Source of the DNA: Alphaproteobacteria bacterium
GTDB lineage: Bacteria; Pseudomonadota; Alphaproteobacteria; Acetobacterales; Acetobacteraceae
DNA length: 64,000 nucleotides
Assembly (NCBI GenBank): GCA_016869715.1
Contig: VGDM01000007.1
Span: forward strand, 60,028 to 124,027
Direction of reading: 5' to 3'
Below are positions 47,734 through 56,369 of this stretch, piece by piece. Positions within the stretch are counted from its first letter, which is position 1. Each line of letters opens with the position of its first letter. Both the position numbers and the translations under genes were made by a program. The notes below the pieces were generated by a model. The model was not told where the DNA came from, did not search any database, and worked only from the letters and a program-made list of their open reading frames with translations.

Positions 47734-48185
47734 TCAGGCAGGACGCTTCGGCACAACAAGCCGTACGGTGAAAATCTGCACCGGCTCATAATCTTGGTTG
47801 AAGGTGGTGTTGCGCATCAGCGCCGAACCGCGATCCGGGCGGGAACGAGAAGGTGCCACTTCCAGCACCTCAAATTCCACGCGCAGCGTATCACCGGGAT
47901 AGACCGGCTTGGTCCACTGAATCTCGCCGTCACCACCGACAATACCGCCGGAAATGCCACCAATGGCCTGCACCACCATACGCATGGTCATGCCCGTAGT
48001 TTTCCAGCCACTCGCGGCCAAACGCCCAAATAGCGGATGCGCGGCACCCGCTTCCTCATTCATGTGGAAGGGCTGCGGATCGTAAAGCGCGGCGAAGCGC
48101 TTCACTTCCTCGGCATCCACCGTGACCGAGCCCGCAGTAAAGCGCCGGCCCGGAGCAGATCTTCCAGATAAATCGCGGCGGTCAC
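47734..48185 (-). pseudogene. MaoC-like hydratase with a 5' frameshift
   Basis: A small hot-dog-fold MaoC-like dehydratase (FTAGSVTVDAEEVKRFAALYDPQPFHMNEEAGAAHPLFG ... GIVGGDGEIQWTKPVYPGDTLRVEFEVLEV). The natural start appears to be GTG 48183-48185, overlapping the gabD stop as GTGA and reading MTAAIYLEDLLRAG, a normal family N-terminus. That frame runs out at once; the main domain is one base out of register from about 48145, consistent with loss of one base in GGCCGGCGC. An ATG at 48201 in the domain frame gives an open 155-codon frame with an unnatural N-terminus, so some protein may still be made. A sequencing error is equally possible. Confidence 0.6.
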
Positions 48186-49660
48186 GTGCCAATGCCGCCA
48201 AGGGCCAGGTATTTCACTTCCAGATATTCCTCAATCCCCATGTGGCTGCCTTCGCGCCCAAGGCCCGATTGCTTGAAGCCACCAAAGGGCACCTCCGCCG
48301 TGGAGATGATACCTTCATTGATGCCGATGATGCCGTATTCCAAAGCCTCAGCCACACGGAAGATGCGCCCGACATCGCGCGCGTAGAAATAGGCAGCAAG
48401 GCCGAATTCCGTATCATTAGCAAGTTTGATCACTTCCTCTTCGGTCTTGAAGCGGAATAGCGGCGCAACCGGGCCGAAGGTTTCCTCACCGAAAATCTTG
48501 GCGCCGCGCGGCACATTGGCAAGCACTGTCGGTTCAAAGAAATTGCCGCCGCGCGCATGGCGCTTGCCGCCTGTGATGATGCTGGCACCTTGCGCCAAAG
48601 CATCGGCGATATGTTCTTCAACCTTGGCCACCGCATCGGCATTGATCAGCGGGCCTTGCGTCACACCAGGCTCCATCCCCGGCCCAACCTTCAAGCCCTC
48701 AGCCGCCGTTTTCAACTTGGCGGCGAAGGCTTCATACACACCATCCTGCACGAAAAGCCGATTGGCGCAGACGCAGGTCTGCCCGGTATTGCGATATTTG
48801 GACGCCATCGCCCCCGCCACCGCCGCATCCAAATCCGCATCATCAAACACAATGAAGGGCGCATTGCCGCCCAATTCCATCGAGGTCTTTTTCACCGTCG
48901 CCGCGCATTGCGCGAGCAATAGGCGCCCAACTTCCGTAGAACCCGTGAAGGAAAGCTTGCGAATGATCGGGTTGCTTGTCAGTTCCTTTCCCGTCTCACC
49001 AGAAGGCCCGGTAATCACATTGCAGACGCCTGAAGGCATGCCCGCGCGTTCCGCCAATAGCGCCAAAGCCAGCGCGGAAAACGGCGTTTGCGATGCCGGG
49101 CGAATGACACCCGTGCAGCCCGCCGCCCAACCCGGCCCGGCCTTGCGCGTGATCATCGCGGCAGGGAAATTCCACGGCGTGATGGCAGCGAAAACGCCAA
49201 TCGGTTCCTTCGTCACGAGAATGCGGCGACCCTTGGCGTTTTGTGGAATCGTCTCGCCTTGCACGCGGCGGCCTTCATCGGCGAACCATTCAATGAAGGA
49301 TGCGGCATAAACCACTTCACCCTTCGCTTCGGCAAGTGGCTTGCCCTGTTCCGCCGTCATGATCGCGGCCAGATCATCGGCGTTTTCATGCATGAGGGCT
49401 GCGATCTTGTGCAGGATCACAGCGCGATCTTTCGCCAGCATCGCGCGCCAGGCCGGCCAGGCGGCATTGGCGGCTTCAATGGCGCGGCGCGTCTCTGCCT
49501 GCCCCATGGCGGGCACTTCGCCAATCACCTCACCAGTCGCGGGGTTGCGCACAGCAATCATCTTGCCGCTATCGGCCTGCACCCAGGCGCCGGCGATGTA
49601 ATTCGCCTGACGGAACAGGGCCGGGTCCTTCAAGGGCAGCTTCGTGGTGGCGTCGAGCAT
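48182..49660 (-). CDS. gabD: NAD(P)-dependent succinate-semialdehyde dehydrogenase
   Basis: A 492-residue aldehyde dehydrogenase. The catalytic Cys is in NTGQTCVCANRLF and the general base Glu in KKTSMELGGNAPFIVFDDADLD. FTGSTEVGRLL and IFGEETFGPVAPLFRF are typical, and the whole resembles GabD-type enzymes oxidising succinate semialdehyde to succinate. ATG 49660 has AGGAGG 7 bp upstream; the frame reaching 49714 adds 18 unrelated residues. It leads the gabD-maoC-gor-MFS run and is divergent from the fumarylacetoacetase gene. Substrate range of this family is broad. Confidence 0.88.
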   Translation of the reverse strand: MLDATTKLPLKDPALFRQANYIAGAWVQADSGKMIAVRNPATGEVIGEVPAMGQAETRRAIEAANAAWPAWRAMLAKDRAVILHKIAALMHENADDLAAIMTAEQGKPLAEAKGEVVYAASFIEWFADEGRRVQGETIPQNAKGRRILVTKEPIGVFAAITPWNFPAAMITRKAGPGWAAGCTGVIRPASQTPFSALALALLAERAGMPSGVCNVITGPSGETGKELTSNPIIRKLSFTGSTEVGRLLLAQCAATVKKTSMELGGNAPFIVFDDADLDAAVAGAMASKYRNTGQTCVCANRLFVQDGVYEAFAAKLKTAAEGLKVGPGMEPGVTQGPLINADAVAKVEEHIADALAQGASIITGGKRHARGGNFFEPTVLANVPRGAKIFGEETFGPVAPLFRFKTEEEVIKLANDTEFGLAAYFYARDVGRIFRVAEALEYGIIGINEGIISTAEVPFGGFKQSGLGREGSHMGIEEYLEVKYLALGGIGT

Positions 49661-49788
49661 CTGAGTCCTCCTAGGCTTTGCGTTAGAATAGGCCGAAACA
49701 GCGCGTTTTCCCAAGCCTTGCGCGTCCGGGCTTGCGCTCCTGCCCCGGTGGGCCCTTTATCGCCCCATAAAACCCTAGGAACGCCCAA

Positions 49789-51075
49789 ATGGATGCCACC
49801 CGTGGCCCCGGCCTAAGAAGCTGGGTCGCCACCGCCAATCACCCGGGGCAGGATTTCCCGATCCAGAACCTGCCCTTCGGCATTTTCAGCGGCGCCGGGG
49901 CAGCGCCGCGCGGCAGGATCGCGATTGGCGAGATGATTCTGGATTTGCGCGCGGCGATCAGCGCGGGCCTGCTTGCCGGCGCCGCTGCGGAAGCCGCTGC
50001 GGGGCCAAGCCTGAATGCGCTGATGGCGCTTGGCCGTCCTGCATCTGCGGGTTTGCGCGCCGCGATTTCGGCGTTGCTCGCGGCAGGTTCCGCCGCCGAA
50101 GCCCTGGCCGCGCGCATCCTGGTGCCCATGCGCGATGCGCCACTGCACCTGTCCGCCACGGTCGCGAATTTCTCCGATTTCATGGCGAGTCATGATCACT
50201 GCGCCCGGCTTGGTGAGCGGCGCGATCCGAAGAACCCTCTGCCCCAGGCCTTCCGGCATTTGCCGGTTGCCTATCATTCCCGCGCGAGTTCTGTGCGTGT
50301 GAGTGGCGAGGATGTGATCCGCCCGCATGGCCAATGGGCGCGGAGCGATGGCGAAGTGCGCTTCGGCCCATCGGAGGCGATGGATTACGAATTGGGGTTG
50401 GCGATCTGGATCACAGGTGAAAACAAGCTCGGCATGCCAATCACGATGGCCGAGGCACCAAGCCGCATCTTCGGCTTTGGGCTTTTGAATGATTGGTCGG
50501 CGCGCGATATCCAGCGTTGGGAAATGCCGCCGCTCGGCCTGTTTTTGGCGAAGAGTGTTTCAACCTCGGTCTCGCCCTGGGTGATCGCGGCGGAAGCGCT
50601 GGAACCCTTCGCGAAGGCTGCGCCAGCGATTGAACCATCGTCTCTGCCCTATCTGGATAGCGCATGGAATTGCGCGGCGGGCGCGCTTGGCATTCGCATG
50701 CAGGCCCTTCTGGCGACGGCCAAGACGCGCGCGGCAAATGCGGCGCCCGCCTTGCTGACCGATACGGATTTCGCGCGCATGTATTGGACGGTAGCGCAAA
50801 TGGTTGCGCATCACGGCACCAATGGTTGCAATCTGCTGCCCGGTGATTTGCTCGGCAGCGGCACGGCCTTAGGGCCGGAAGAAACTGCCGCCGCATGCCT
50901 AGCGGAGCTTGGCCTTGCCGGCCCCATCACGCTGCCCAATGGCGAAACCCGCCGCTGGCTGCAGGATGGTGATGAGGTGATTTTCCGTGCCCGCGCTGAA
51001 GCGCCTGGTGCGGTCGGTATTGGCTTTGGCGAATGTCGCGGCGCGATTGCGCCGGCCATCGCCTGGCCTGTTTGA
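49789..51075 (+). CDS. fahA: Fumarylacetoacetase
   Basis: A 428-residue FAH-fold hydrolase that splits fumarylacetoacetate into fumarate and acetoacetate at the end of tyrosine/homogentisate breakdown. Signatures: QDFPIQNLPFGIFS, ATVANFSDFMASHDHCARLGERRDP, LPVAYHSRASSVRVSG, YELGLAIWI and LNDWSARDIQRWEMPPLGLFLAKSVSTSVSPW. The N-terminal beta domain plus catalytic domain matches true fumarylacetoacetase rather than short FAH proteins. Two cyclase genes follow. Homogentisate dioxygenase is not in the window. Confidence 0.88.
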   Translation: MDATRGPGLRSWVATANHPGQDFPIQNLPFGIFSGAGAAPRGRIAIGEMILDLRAAISAGLLAGAAAEAAAGPSLNALMALGRPASAGLRAAISALLAAGSAAEALAARILVPMRDAPLHLSATVANFSDFMASHDHCARLGERRDPKNPLPQAFRHLPVAYHSRASSVRVSGEDVIRPHGQWARSDGEVRFGPSEAMDYELGLAIWITGENKLGMPITMAEAPSRIFGFGLLNDWSARDIQRWEMPPLGLFLAKSVSTSVSPWVIAAEALEPFAKAAPAIEPSSLPYLDSAWNCAAGALGIRMQALLATAKTRAANAAPALLTDTDFARMYWTVAQMVAHHGTNGCNLLPGDLLGSGTALGPEETAAACLAELGLAGPITLPNGETRRWLQDGDEVIFRARAEAPGAVGIGFGECRGAIAPAIAWPV

Positions 51076-51096
51076 ATTTACAAAAGGAGGAACACC

Positions 51097-51885
51097 ATGC
51101 CCCGTCGCATCGTTGATATTTCTGTCGCACTCAAGGCCGGTATCATCAGCGACCCGCCGCATGCGCTGCCGAAGATCGAATATCTGGATCACCACATGAC
51201 CGCCCCCGCGATGGCAAAGGATTTCGGCATCAGCGTGGATCAATTGCCGGAAGGTGAATATGCAGCGATTGAGCGCGTGCAGATCAGCACCCATAACGGA
51301 ACGCATATTGACGCGCCTTATCATTATTTCAGCCGCATGAATGAAAGGCTGGTGCCGGGGGGCGAGCCCTCCTGGCGGATTGATGAAGTACCTTTGGACT
51401 GGTGCTTACAGCCAGGCGTGAAGCTCGATTTCCGGCATTTCGAGCATGGCTATGTTGCGACGGCGAATGATGTGCAGGCGGAATTGAAGCATATCGGCCA
51501 TACGCTAAGGCCGCTTGAAATCGTGGTCGTGAATACCGCCGCTGGCGCACGCTATGGGGAGGATGATTACATCCATTCCGGTTGCGGCATGGGCAAGGAA
51601 GCAACCCTTTGGTTGTTGGAGCAGGGCGTGCGTGTGACCGGCACGGATGGCTGGTCCTGGGATGCACCATTTTCACTCACCAAGAAAAAGGTTGCGGCAA
51701 CCGGCGATGTCTCCTTGATCTGGGAAGGCCATCGCGCGGGGCGGGAGATCGGCTATTGCCATATCGAGAAACTCTCCAATTTGAATAAGCTGCCGCCAAG
51801 CGGCTTCACCATTTCCTGCCTGCCCGTAAAAGTGCATCGCGGTTCCGCCGGCTGGACCCGCGCTGTTGCGATTTTTGAAGAATAA
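51097..51885 (+). CDS. Cyclase-family metal-dependent hydrolase, paralogue 1
   Basis: A 262-residue Cyclase/KynB-like protein with the metal core STHNGTHIDAPYHYFSRM near residues 64-81 and DDYIHSGCGMGKEATLWLLEQGVRVTGTDGW in the C-terminal half. AGGAGG precedes the ATG closely. It is about four-fifths identical by eye to the next gene and of identical length. Substrate unknown; amide or lactone hydrolysis is plausible. Confidence 0.85.
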   Translation: MPRRIVDISVALKAGIISDPPHALPKIEYLDHHMTAPAMAKDFGISVDQLPEGEYAAIERVQISTHNGTHIDAPYHYFSRMNERLVPGGEPSWRIDEVPLDWCLQPGVKLDFRHFEHGYVATANDVQAELKHIGHTLRPLEIVVVNTAAGARYGEDDYIHSGCGMGKEATLWLLEQGVRVTGTDGWSWDAPFSLTKKKVAATGDVSLIWEGHRAGREIGYCHIEKLSNLNKLPPSGFTISCLPVKVHRGSAGWTRAVAIFEE

Positions 51886-51895
51886 GGGGGAATCC

Positions 51896-52684
51896 ATGCC
51901 GCGCCGTTTCATAGATATTTCGGTGGCTTTGAAGGGCGGGATCGCTTCCGACCCGCCTCATATGCTGCCCGAGATCGAGTACCACGACCATTACATGACC
52001 GCGCCGCGTCTGGCGCAGGAATTCAGCATCAGTGTGGATCAATTGCCCGAAGGCCAATTTGCGGCGCGCGAAGTGGTGCGCATCACAACCCATAGCGGGA
52101 CGCATCTTGATTCGCCCTATCACTTCTTCAGCCGTATGAATGAACTGATCGTACCAGGCGGGGAGCCTTCCTGGCGGATTGACGAAGTACCCCTTGATTG
52201 GTGCTTCCAGCCAGGGGTGAAGCTTGATTTCCGGCATTTTCCGGATGGTTATGTCGCGACACCTGGCGATGTGCAGGCGGAATTGCAGCGCATCGGCCAC
52301 ACACTGAAACCGCTGGAAATTGTGGTGGTGAATACGCGCGCGGCCAGCCGTTACGGGCGGGATGATTTCATCCATAGCGGCTGCGGTGTTGGTAAGGCGG
52401 CAACGCTTTGGCTGCTGGAACAGGGTGTGCGCGTGACCGGCATTGATGGCTGGTCCTGGGATGCGCCGTTTTCGCTAACGAAGAAAAAGGTGCAGGAGAC
52501 CGGAGACGCCTCCCTGATCTGGGAAGGCCATCGTGCAGGGCGTGAGATTGGCTATTGCCACATGGAGAAGCTCACCAATCTGGAAAGCCTCCCGCCGAAT
52601 GGCTTCATGATTTCCTGCTTCCCCGTGAAGGTGCATCGCGGTTCAGCTGGCTGGACGCGTGCTGTAGCGATCCTTGAGGAGTGA
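51896..52684 (+). CDS. Cyclase-family metal-dependent hydrolase, paralogue 2
   Basis: A 262-residue near-duplicate of the preceding gene, with core TTHSGTHLDSPYHFFSRM and the same SWRIDEVPLDWC and KVHRGSAGWTRAVAI segments. ATG 51896, after AAGGGGG, matches the paralogue's start exactly; an ATG at 51866 lies inside the upstream gene. The differences cluster at the N-terminus and around residues 55-70, near the metal core, suggesting substrate divergence. Its stop overlaps the GTG/ATG start region of the broken Bug gene. Confidence 0.85.
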   Translation: MPRRFIDISVALKGGIASDPPHMLPEIEYHDHYMTAPRLAQEFSISVDQLPEGQFAAREVVRITTHSGTHLDSPYHFFSRMNELIVPGGEPSWRIDEVPLDWCFQPGVKLDFRHFPDGYVATPGDVQAELQRIGHTLKPLEIVVVNTRAASRYGRDDFIHSGCGVGKAATLWLLEQGVRVTGIDGWSWDAPFSLTKKKVQETGDASLIWEGHRAGREIGYCHMEKLTNLESLPPNGFMISCFPVKVHRGSAGWTRAVAILEE

Positions 52685-53386
52685 TGGGGATGAAGCGCTT
52701 TTTCTTCCTTGCCCTGTTGCTGATCCCCTTCGCCGCCGAGGCTTTTCCGGATCGTCCCGTCACCATCATCAACCCCTATGCCACCGGCAGCAGCACGGAT
52801 GCTGCAGGGCGCGCCTTGGCCGAGGCCTTCACGCGTGACTTCGGACAGAATTTCGTGGTGACCAGCCAATCCGGTGCCCCCGGCGTGGTCGGCATGCGCG
52901 CCTAGATGGCTGCGGCACCTGATGGGCATACGCTGGCCTATTCGCCGCTGGTGCCGCTCGCTTTCCAGCCGCATCTGGTGCGCAGTACCGGGCTTGGGCC
53001 GGATGCCGTAGCGCCGGTTTGTAACGTGACCGAGAATATTCTGGGCGTGATGGTGAAGGCCGATAGCCGCTGGCGTACACTGCCCGATATGGTGGCGGCG
53101 GCGAAGCAGCGCCCCTTGACTTATGGTTCTCCCGGGCCGAATTCTGCACCCTTTTTTGGTGCGCATCGCGTGCAGGATGCCGCTGGTGGGCAATGGACGC
53201 ATGTGCCCTTTCGCGGCGATGGCGCGTCACTGACAGAAGTGATCGCTGGGCGTTTGGATTTCGCCGCGATTGTCGTGGCATCAGCTGTACCCATGGCGCG
53301 GGCGGGCAGAGCTTGGGCGTTTGCTGGCTACCGAATATGAGGCCACGGGCAAGGCGTTTCGCGACTTGGGCGTGCAGCGGGAATAG
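52684..53386 (+). pseudogene. Bug-family receptor, nonsense mutation plus internal deletion
   Basis: It begins as a normal Bug receptor: signal peptide (KRFFFLALLLIPFAAEA), FPDRPVTIINPYATGSSTD, then a TAG at 52903-52905 where the frame continues without shift into MAAAPDGHTLAYSPL and on to GRLDFAAIVVASAVPMARAG. Around 53306-53315 the frame changes and jumps to a typical C-terminus, GRLLATEYEATGKAFRDLGVQRE, ending at 53386. Total length is about 234 codons instead of 310-330, so roughly 80-100 codons were deleted. The gene is dead. A hairpin CCGCGC / GCGCGG lies at 53395-53412. Confidence 0.88.
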
Positions 53387-53418
53387 GGGCCGAACCGCGC
53401 TTGTTTGCGCGGCAGCGC

Positions 53419-53523
53419 TAGAGCAGATTGCGTTCAGATGGGAAATCTGAGCGTGTGAAGATGCTCGAAAAACAATGATCTAGAGCGGCTTGCGTGAACA
53501 CATGTGAACGCAACATGCCCTAG
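53419..53523. repeat. Two-part palindromic intergenic element, copy 2
   Basis: Read on the minus strand this has the same architecture as the 20058 copy: a palindrome (53480-53523; CTAG...GTGAACACATGTGAAC...CCCTAG) followed by a spacer CATTGTTT and a second hairpin (CAGAT / ATCTG near 53437-53451) ending in GCTCTAG. The first palindrome is well conserved around GTTCACAT; the second hairpin stem has changed sequence but kept its position. The CTAG at the right end forms the stop codon of the CoA-transferase gene (53520-53522). Confidence 0.7.
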
Positions 53524-54743
53524 CTGCAAATCACTTTCGCCGCGCAAAGGCTTTCATAGCGCGCGGCGCCAAGCGCGGCCCCCAGGATCTCGGCATTATG
53601 CTCGCCGAGTTTTGGTGAAGGTCGTGCGAGTATTCCCGGTGTTGCGGAAAGCCGTGGCACCATCCCGTGCATGGGCAGCCAGCCGCCCGGCATATCGGCG
53701 TCTGGCACTTCGATCAGCGCCTCCCGTTCAATCGCATAAGCATCGCCTTCCAGCATTTCGGTATCCATGATGGGCCCGATGGTCACGCCGGCCTTGTCGA
53801 AATGCGCGAGGTTTTCGGCCAGGTCGCGGGCGCCGATGAAGGCGCCGATGATGGCATCAAGTTCCTGCCAATTTTTCACGCGGGCTGGGTTATTGGCAAA
53901 GCGCGGATCGGTAATCAGCGCCTCCTGCGCGATGGAGCGCAGCAGTTTTTCGGTCATGCCTTAGGTGGAGGCAGAAAGGCAGACCCAACCGTCATCCTTG
54001 GTGCGATAGGCGTTGCGGGGAGAGGTGTTTGAGCTCCGGCTGCCGGTGCGGGGCTTGCGTTTGCGTGTCAGGCGCCAATTAGAGATTTGCGGCTCCAATA
54101 CGCTGAAGAGTGGTTCGAATAGGGAGATATCGATTACCTGCCCTTGGCCGGTGGCCTCCGCGTGGCGCAGCGCGACCATGGCGGCGGCGGAACCGTAAAG
54201 CCCGGCATAGGCATCGCCCATGAACATGGGTGGCAGCACGGGTTCGCGGTCTTCAAAACCATTGATGGCGGCGAAGCCGGAATAGCCTTCGACCAGCGTG
54301 CCGAAGCCTGGCTTGTGGCGATAGGGACCGTCCTGTCCCCAGCCTGAAACGCGCGCGATCACCAGACGCGGATTGCCGGCTAGGAGGCTTGCGGTGTCAA
54401 GCCCCATCGCTTCCAGCACGCCGGGGCGGAAGCTTTCCACCAGCATGGCGGCGCCCTGGGTCAGGGCGCGCACGGCGGCGATGCCCTCAGGGTTTTTCAG
54501 GTCGAGGCAGACGCTTTTCTTGTTGCGGCAGATGGTCTTCCAACTGGTCTCGATGCCGCCGACGCGCCAGGCGCGGAGCGTGTCGCCTTCGGGCGGTTCC
54601 ACCTTGATGACTTCGGCGCCGTGATCAGCGAAGACCTTGGTCAGGATATTGCCGGCGACAAGGCGTGACAGGTCAATGACGCGCACGCCATCCATGGCGC
54701 CTTTGGCGGTGGGGTCGAACCTTTTACGGTGTATTTCGGCCAC
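53520..54743 (-). pseudogene. Class III CoA-transferase (CaiB/Frc family) with one in-frame TAA
   Basis: A 408-codon frame for a family III CoA-transferase: MDGVRVIDLSRLVAGNILTKVFADHGAEVIKVEPPEGD, KSVCLDLKNPEG, VESFRPGVLEAMGLD, ISLFEPLFSVLEPQ and WVCLSAST, then TAA at 53961-53963, then GMTEKLLRSIAQEALITDPRF in the same frame. The usual residue there is Gln, so CAA to TAA explains it. The truncated protein lacks the last third. The stop of the remaining frame is formed by the palindromic element. It follows a Bug gene by 4 bp. Confidence 0.87.
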
Positions 54744-54747
54744 GGGT

Positions 54748-55719
54748 TCAGTCCAGTTTTATGTTCGCGGCAGTGGCCACTTCGCGCCAACGGGCAAGTT
54801 CGATGCGGAGGATTTCGGTAAAGGCTCGCGGTGTTGCGGGGGATGGGCGGGCGCCTTCGGTTTGCAGCAGCTTCTCCATTTCCGGATCGGCGAGGGCGGC
54901 ATTGGCCTCTGCGTTCAGGCGCATGAGGATTTCGGGTGGCAGGCCGCGCGGCGCAAATAGCCCCCACCAGATATCGCTTTCATAATCAATGCCGGCTTCC
55001 TTGACGGTAAGGCTGGGGGGTGAGCCAGCCGGCGCACCTGGCGCGGTATAGGCCAAGAGCCGCACACGGCCTTCGCGCACCACGCCGGCGGCGCTCGGCA
55101 TGGTGGTGATCAGTACGGGGATATGCCCTGCCACCAAATCCGTCACGGCGGGCGGCATGCCGCGATAGGGGACGTGGTTCATTTTGATGCCGGCGCGCAG
55201 ACAAAAATATTCGGTAACGAAATGATTGATCCCGCCTGGGCCGGATGAACCATAATCAATCGCGCCCGGCCTTTCGCGCGCCATGCGCACAAGGTCTGTC
55301 ACGCTGCGTGCCGGGAAATCCGGATGCACCAGCACAATGAAGGGCGAGCGCGCGAGCAAGGCGACGGGGGTAAAATTCTCGAGCAAGCCCCAGGGCACGC
55401 GCTGCATGATGGAAGTGGTCGCGAAGGAGGAGGATGAGACCATGAGCGTATAGCCATCAGCGGGCGCTTGCGCGACGGCGGTGGCGCCAATGGCACCACC
55501 TGCTCCGGCACGGTTGTCAATCACTACAGGCTGGCCGAGGCGTGCTTGCAGACGCTCGGCCAAGGGGCGGGCGACGACGTCGTTGGAACCCCCGGGCGGA
55601 AAGGGGACCACGATGCGCACGGGCCTTGAAGGCCAGGGCGCCTGGGCAAGCGCCGGGGCGGCAAGCGGGCTTGCGGCGGCGGCCAGCAAAAGGGCGCGGC
55701 GCGGTAGGACAGGTGTCAT
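54748..55719 (-). CDS. Bug-family periplasmic solute-binding protein
   Basis: A 323-residue Bug receptor. Signal peptide residues 1-26 (LPRRALLLAAAASPLAAPALAQ), then WPSRPVRIVVPFPPGGSND and NRAGAGGAIGATAVAQAPADG. ATG 55719 has GGGAG about 8 bp upstream and gives a normal export signal; the frame to 55809 does not. It precedes the broken CoA-transferase by 4 bp, a common pairing for uptake and CoA activation of an acid. The partner enzyme here is dead. Confidence 0.9.
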   Translation of the reverse strand: MTPVLPRRALLLAAAASPLAAPALAQAPWPSRPVRIVVPFPPGGSNDVVARPLAERLQARLGQPVVIDNRAGAGGAIGATAVAQAPADGYTLMVSSSSFATTSIMQRVPWGLLENFTPVALLARSPFIVLVHPDFPARSVTDLVRMARERPGAIDYGSSGPGGINHFVTEYFCLRAGIKMNHVPYRGMPPAVTDLVAGHIPVLITTMPSAAGVVREGRVRLLAYTAPGAPAGSPPSLTVKEAGIDYESDIWWGLFAPRGLPPEILMRLNAEANAALADPEMEKLLQTEGARPSPATPRAFTEILRIELARWREVATAANIKLD

Positions 55720-55849
55720 TAGGCGGTCTCCCGGTAGGCAATTCACGCGAGTTTCGCCTATTCTGGCACCTCTGCGAAGCCGCCCGCCCATATTAAGCCG
55801 GGGCAGCATTGGCCATCATGTAATTTTCGTTGGGGGAATCCGTGTAGCG

Positions 55850-56350
55850 ATGGCCAATGACAGGCTCTTCAGGGAATGGCCCTTGGATCAGCTCGCCGAA
55901 CATGCGGCGCAGCATAAGGGCGATCGCGTCCTGCTCTCCCAATTATTGATTGAGACGGAGCGCCGGCCGGGCGCGCGCGCCAAGCTGATCGCGCGGCGTA
56001 TTGAGCATGCGCTGGCGACTATCCTGACCAAGCTGCCAGGGCGTGGTGCGCCACCTGAGGAAATGCGCCGCTATCTTGCCATTGCCGCTGGCGAAACTGC
56101 CATATTGCGCAACCGCTTGCAGGATGCGGAGGCTGAGCTGAAACAGTTAAAGGAAACCCCGGCGGATGGCAGCGCCCATGCGCGGATTTATTTGGCGCCG
56201 AATAGGCCGCTGTGGTTGATTGTGGAGGTGCGCCGCGCCTTCCGCCGGCGCTACCACCCCGACAAGCAGACTGATCCTGCAAAGCGCCATAATGCCAAGG
56301 AACTCTTCAAGTGCGCCGAGGAGGTGTTTGAAACTCTCCAAGGGCGGTAA
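55850..56350 (+). CDS. Small protein with a C-terminal J-domain-like segment
   Basis: A 166-residue soluble protein. Residues 1-110 are mostly helical and charged (LDQLAEHAAQHKGDRVLLSQLL, ERRPGARAKLIARRIEHAL), ending in a coiled-coil-like stretch (ETAILRNRLQDAEAELKQLKE). The C-terminus holds VEVRRAFRRRYHPDKQ, with the HPD tripeptide of J domains, then AKELFKCAEEVFETL, matching helices II-III. A partial or degenerate J domain at the C-terminus is unusual but known in alphaproteobacteria. It may recruit DnaK. ATG 55850 is the only sensible start. Confidence 0.7.
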   Translation: MANDRLFREWPLDQLAEHAAQHKGDRVLLSQLLIETERRPGARAKLIARRIEHALATILTKLPGRGAPPEEMRRYLAIAAGETAILRNRLQDAEAELKQLKETPADGSAHARIYLAPNRPLWLIVEVRRAFRRRYHPDKQTDPAKRHNAKELFKCAEEVFETLQGR

Positions 56351-56369
56351 GAAACCTGAAGAAGCGCTG

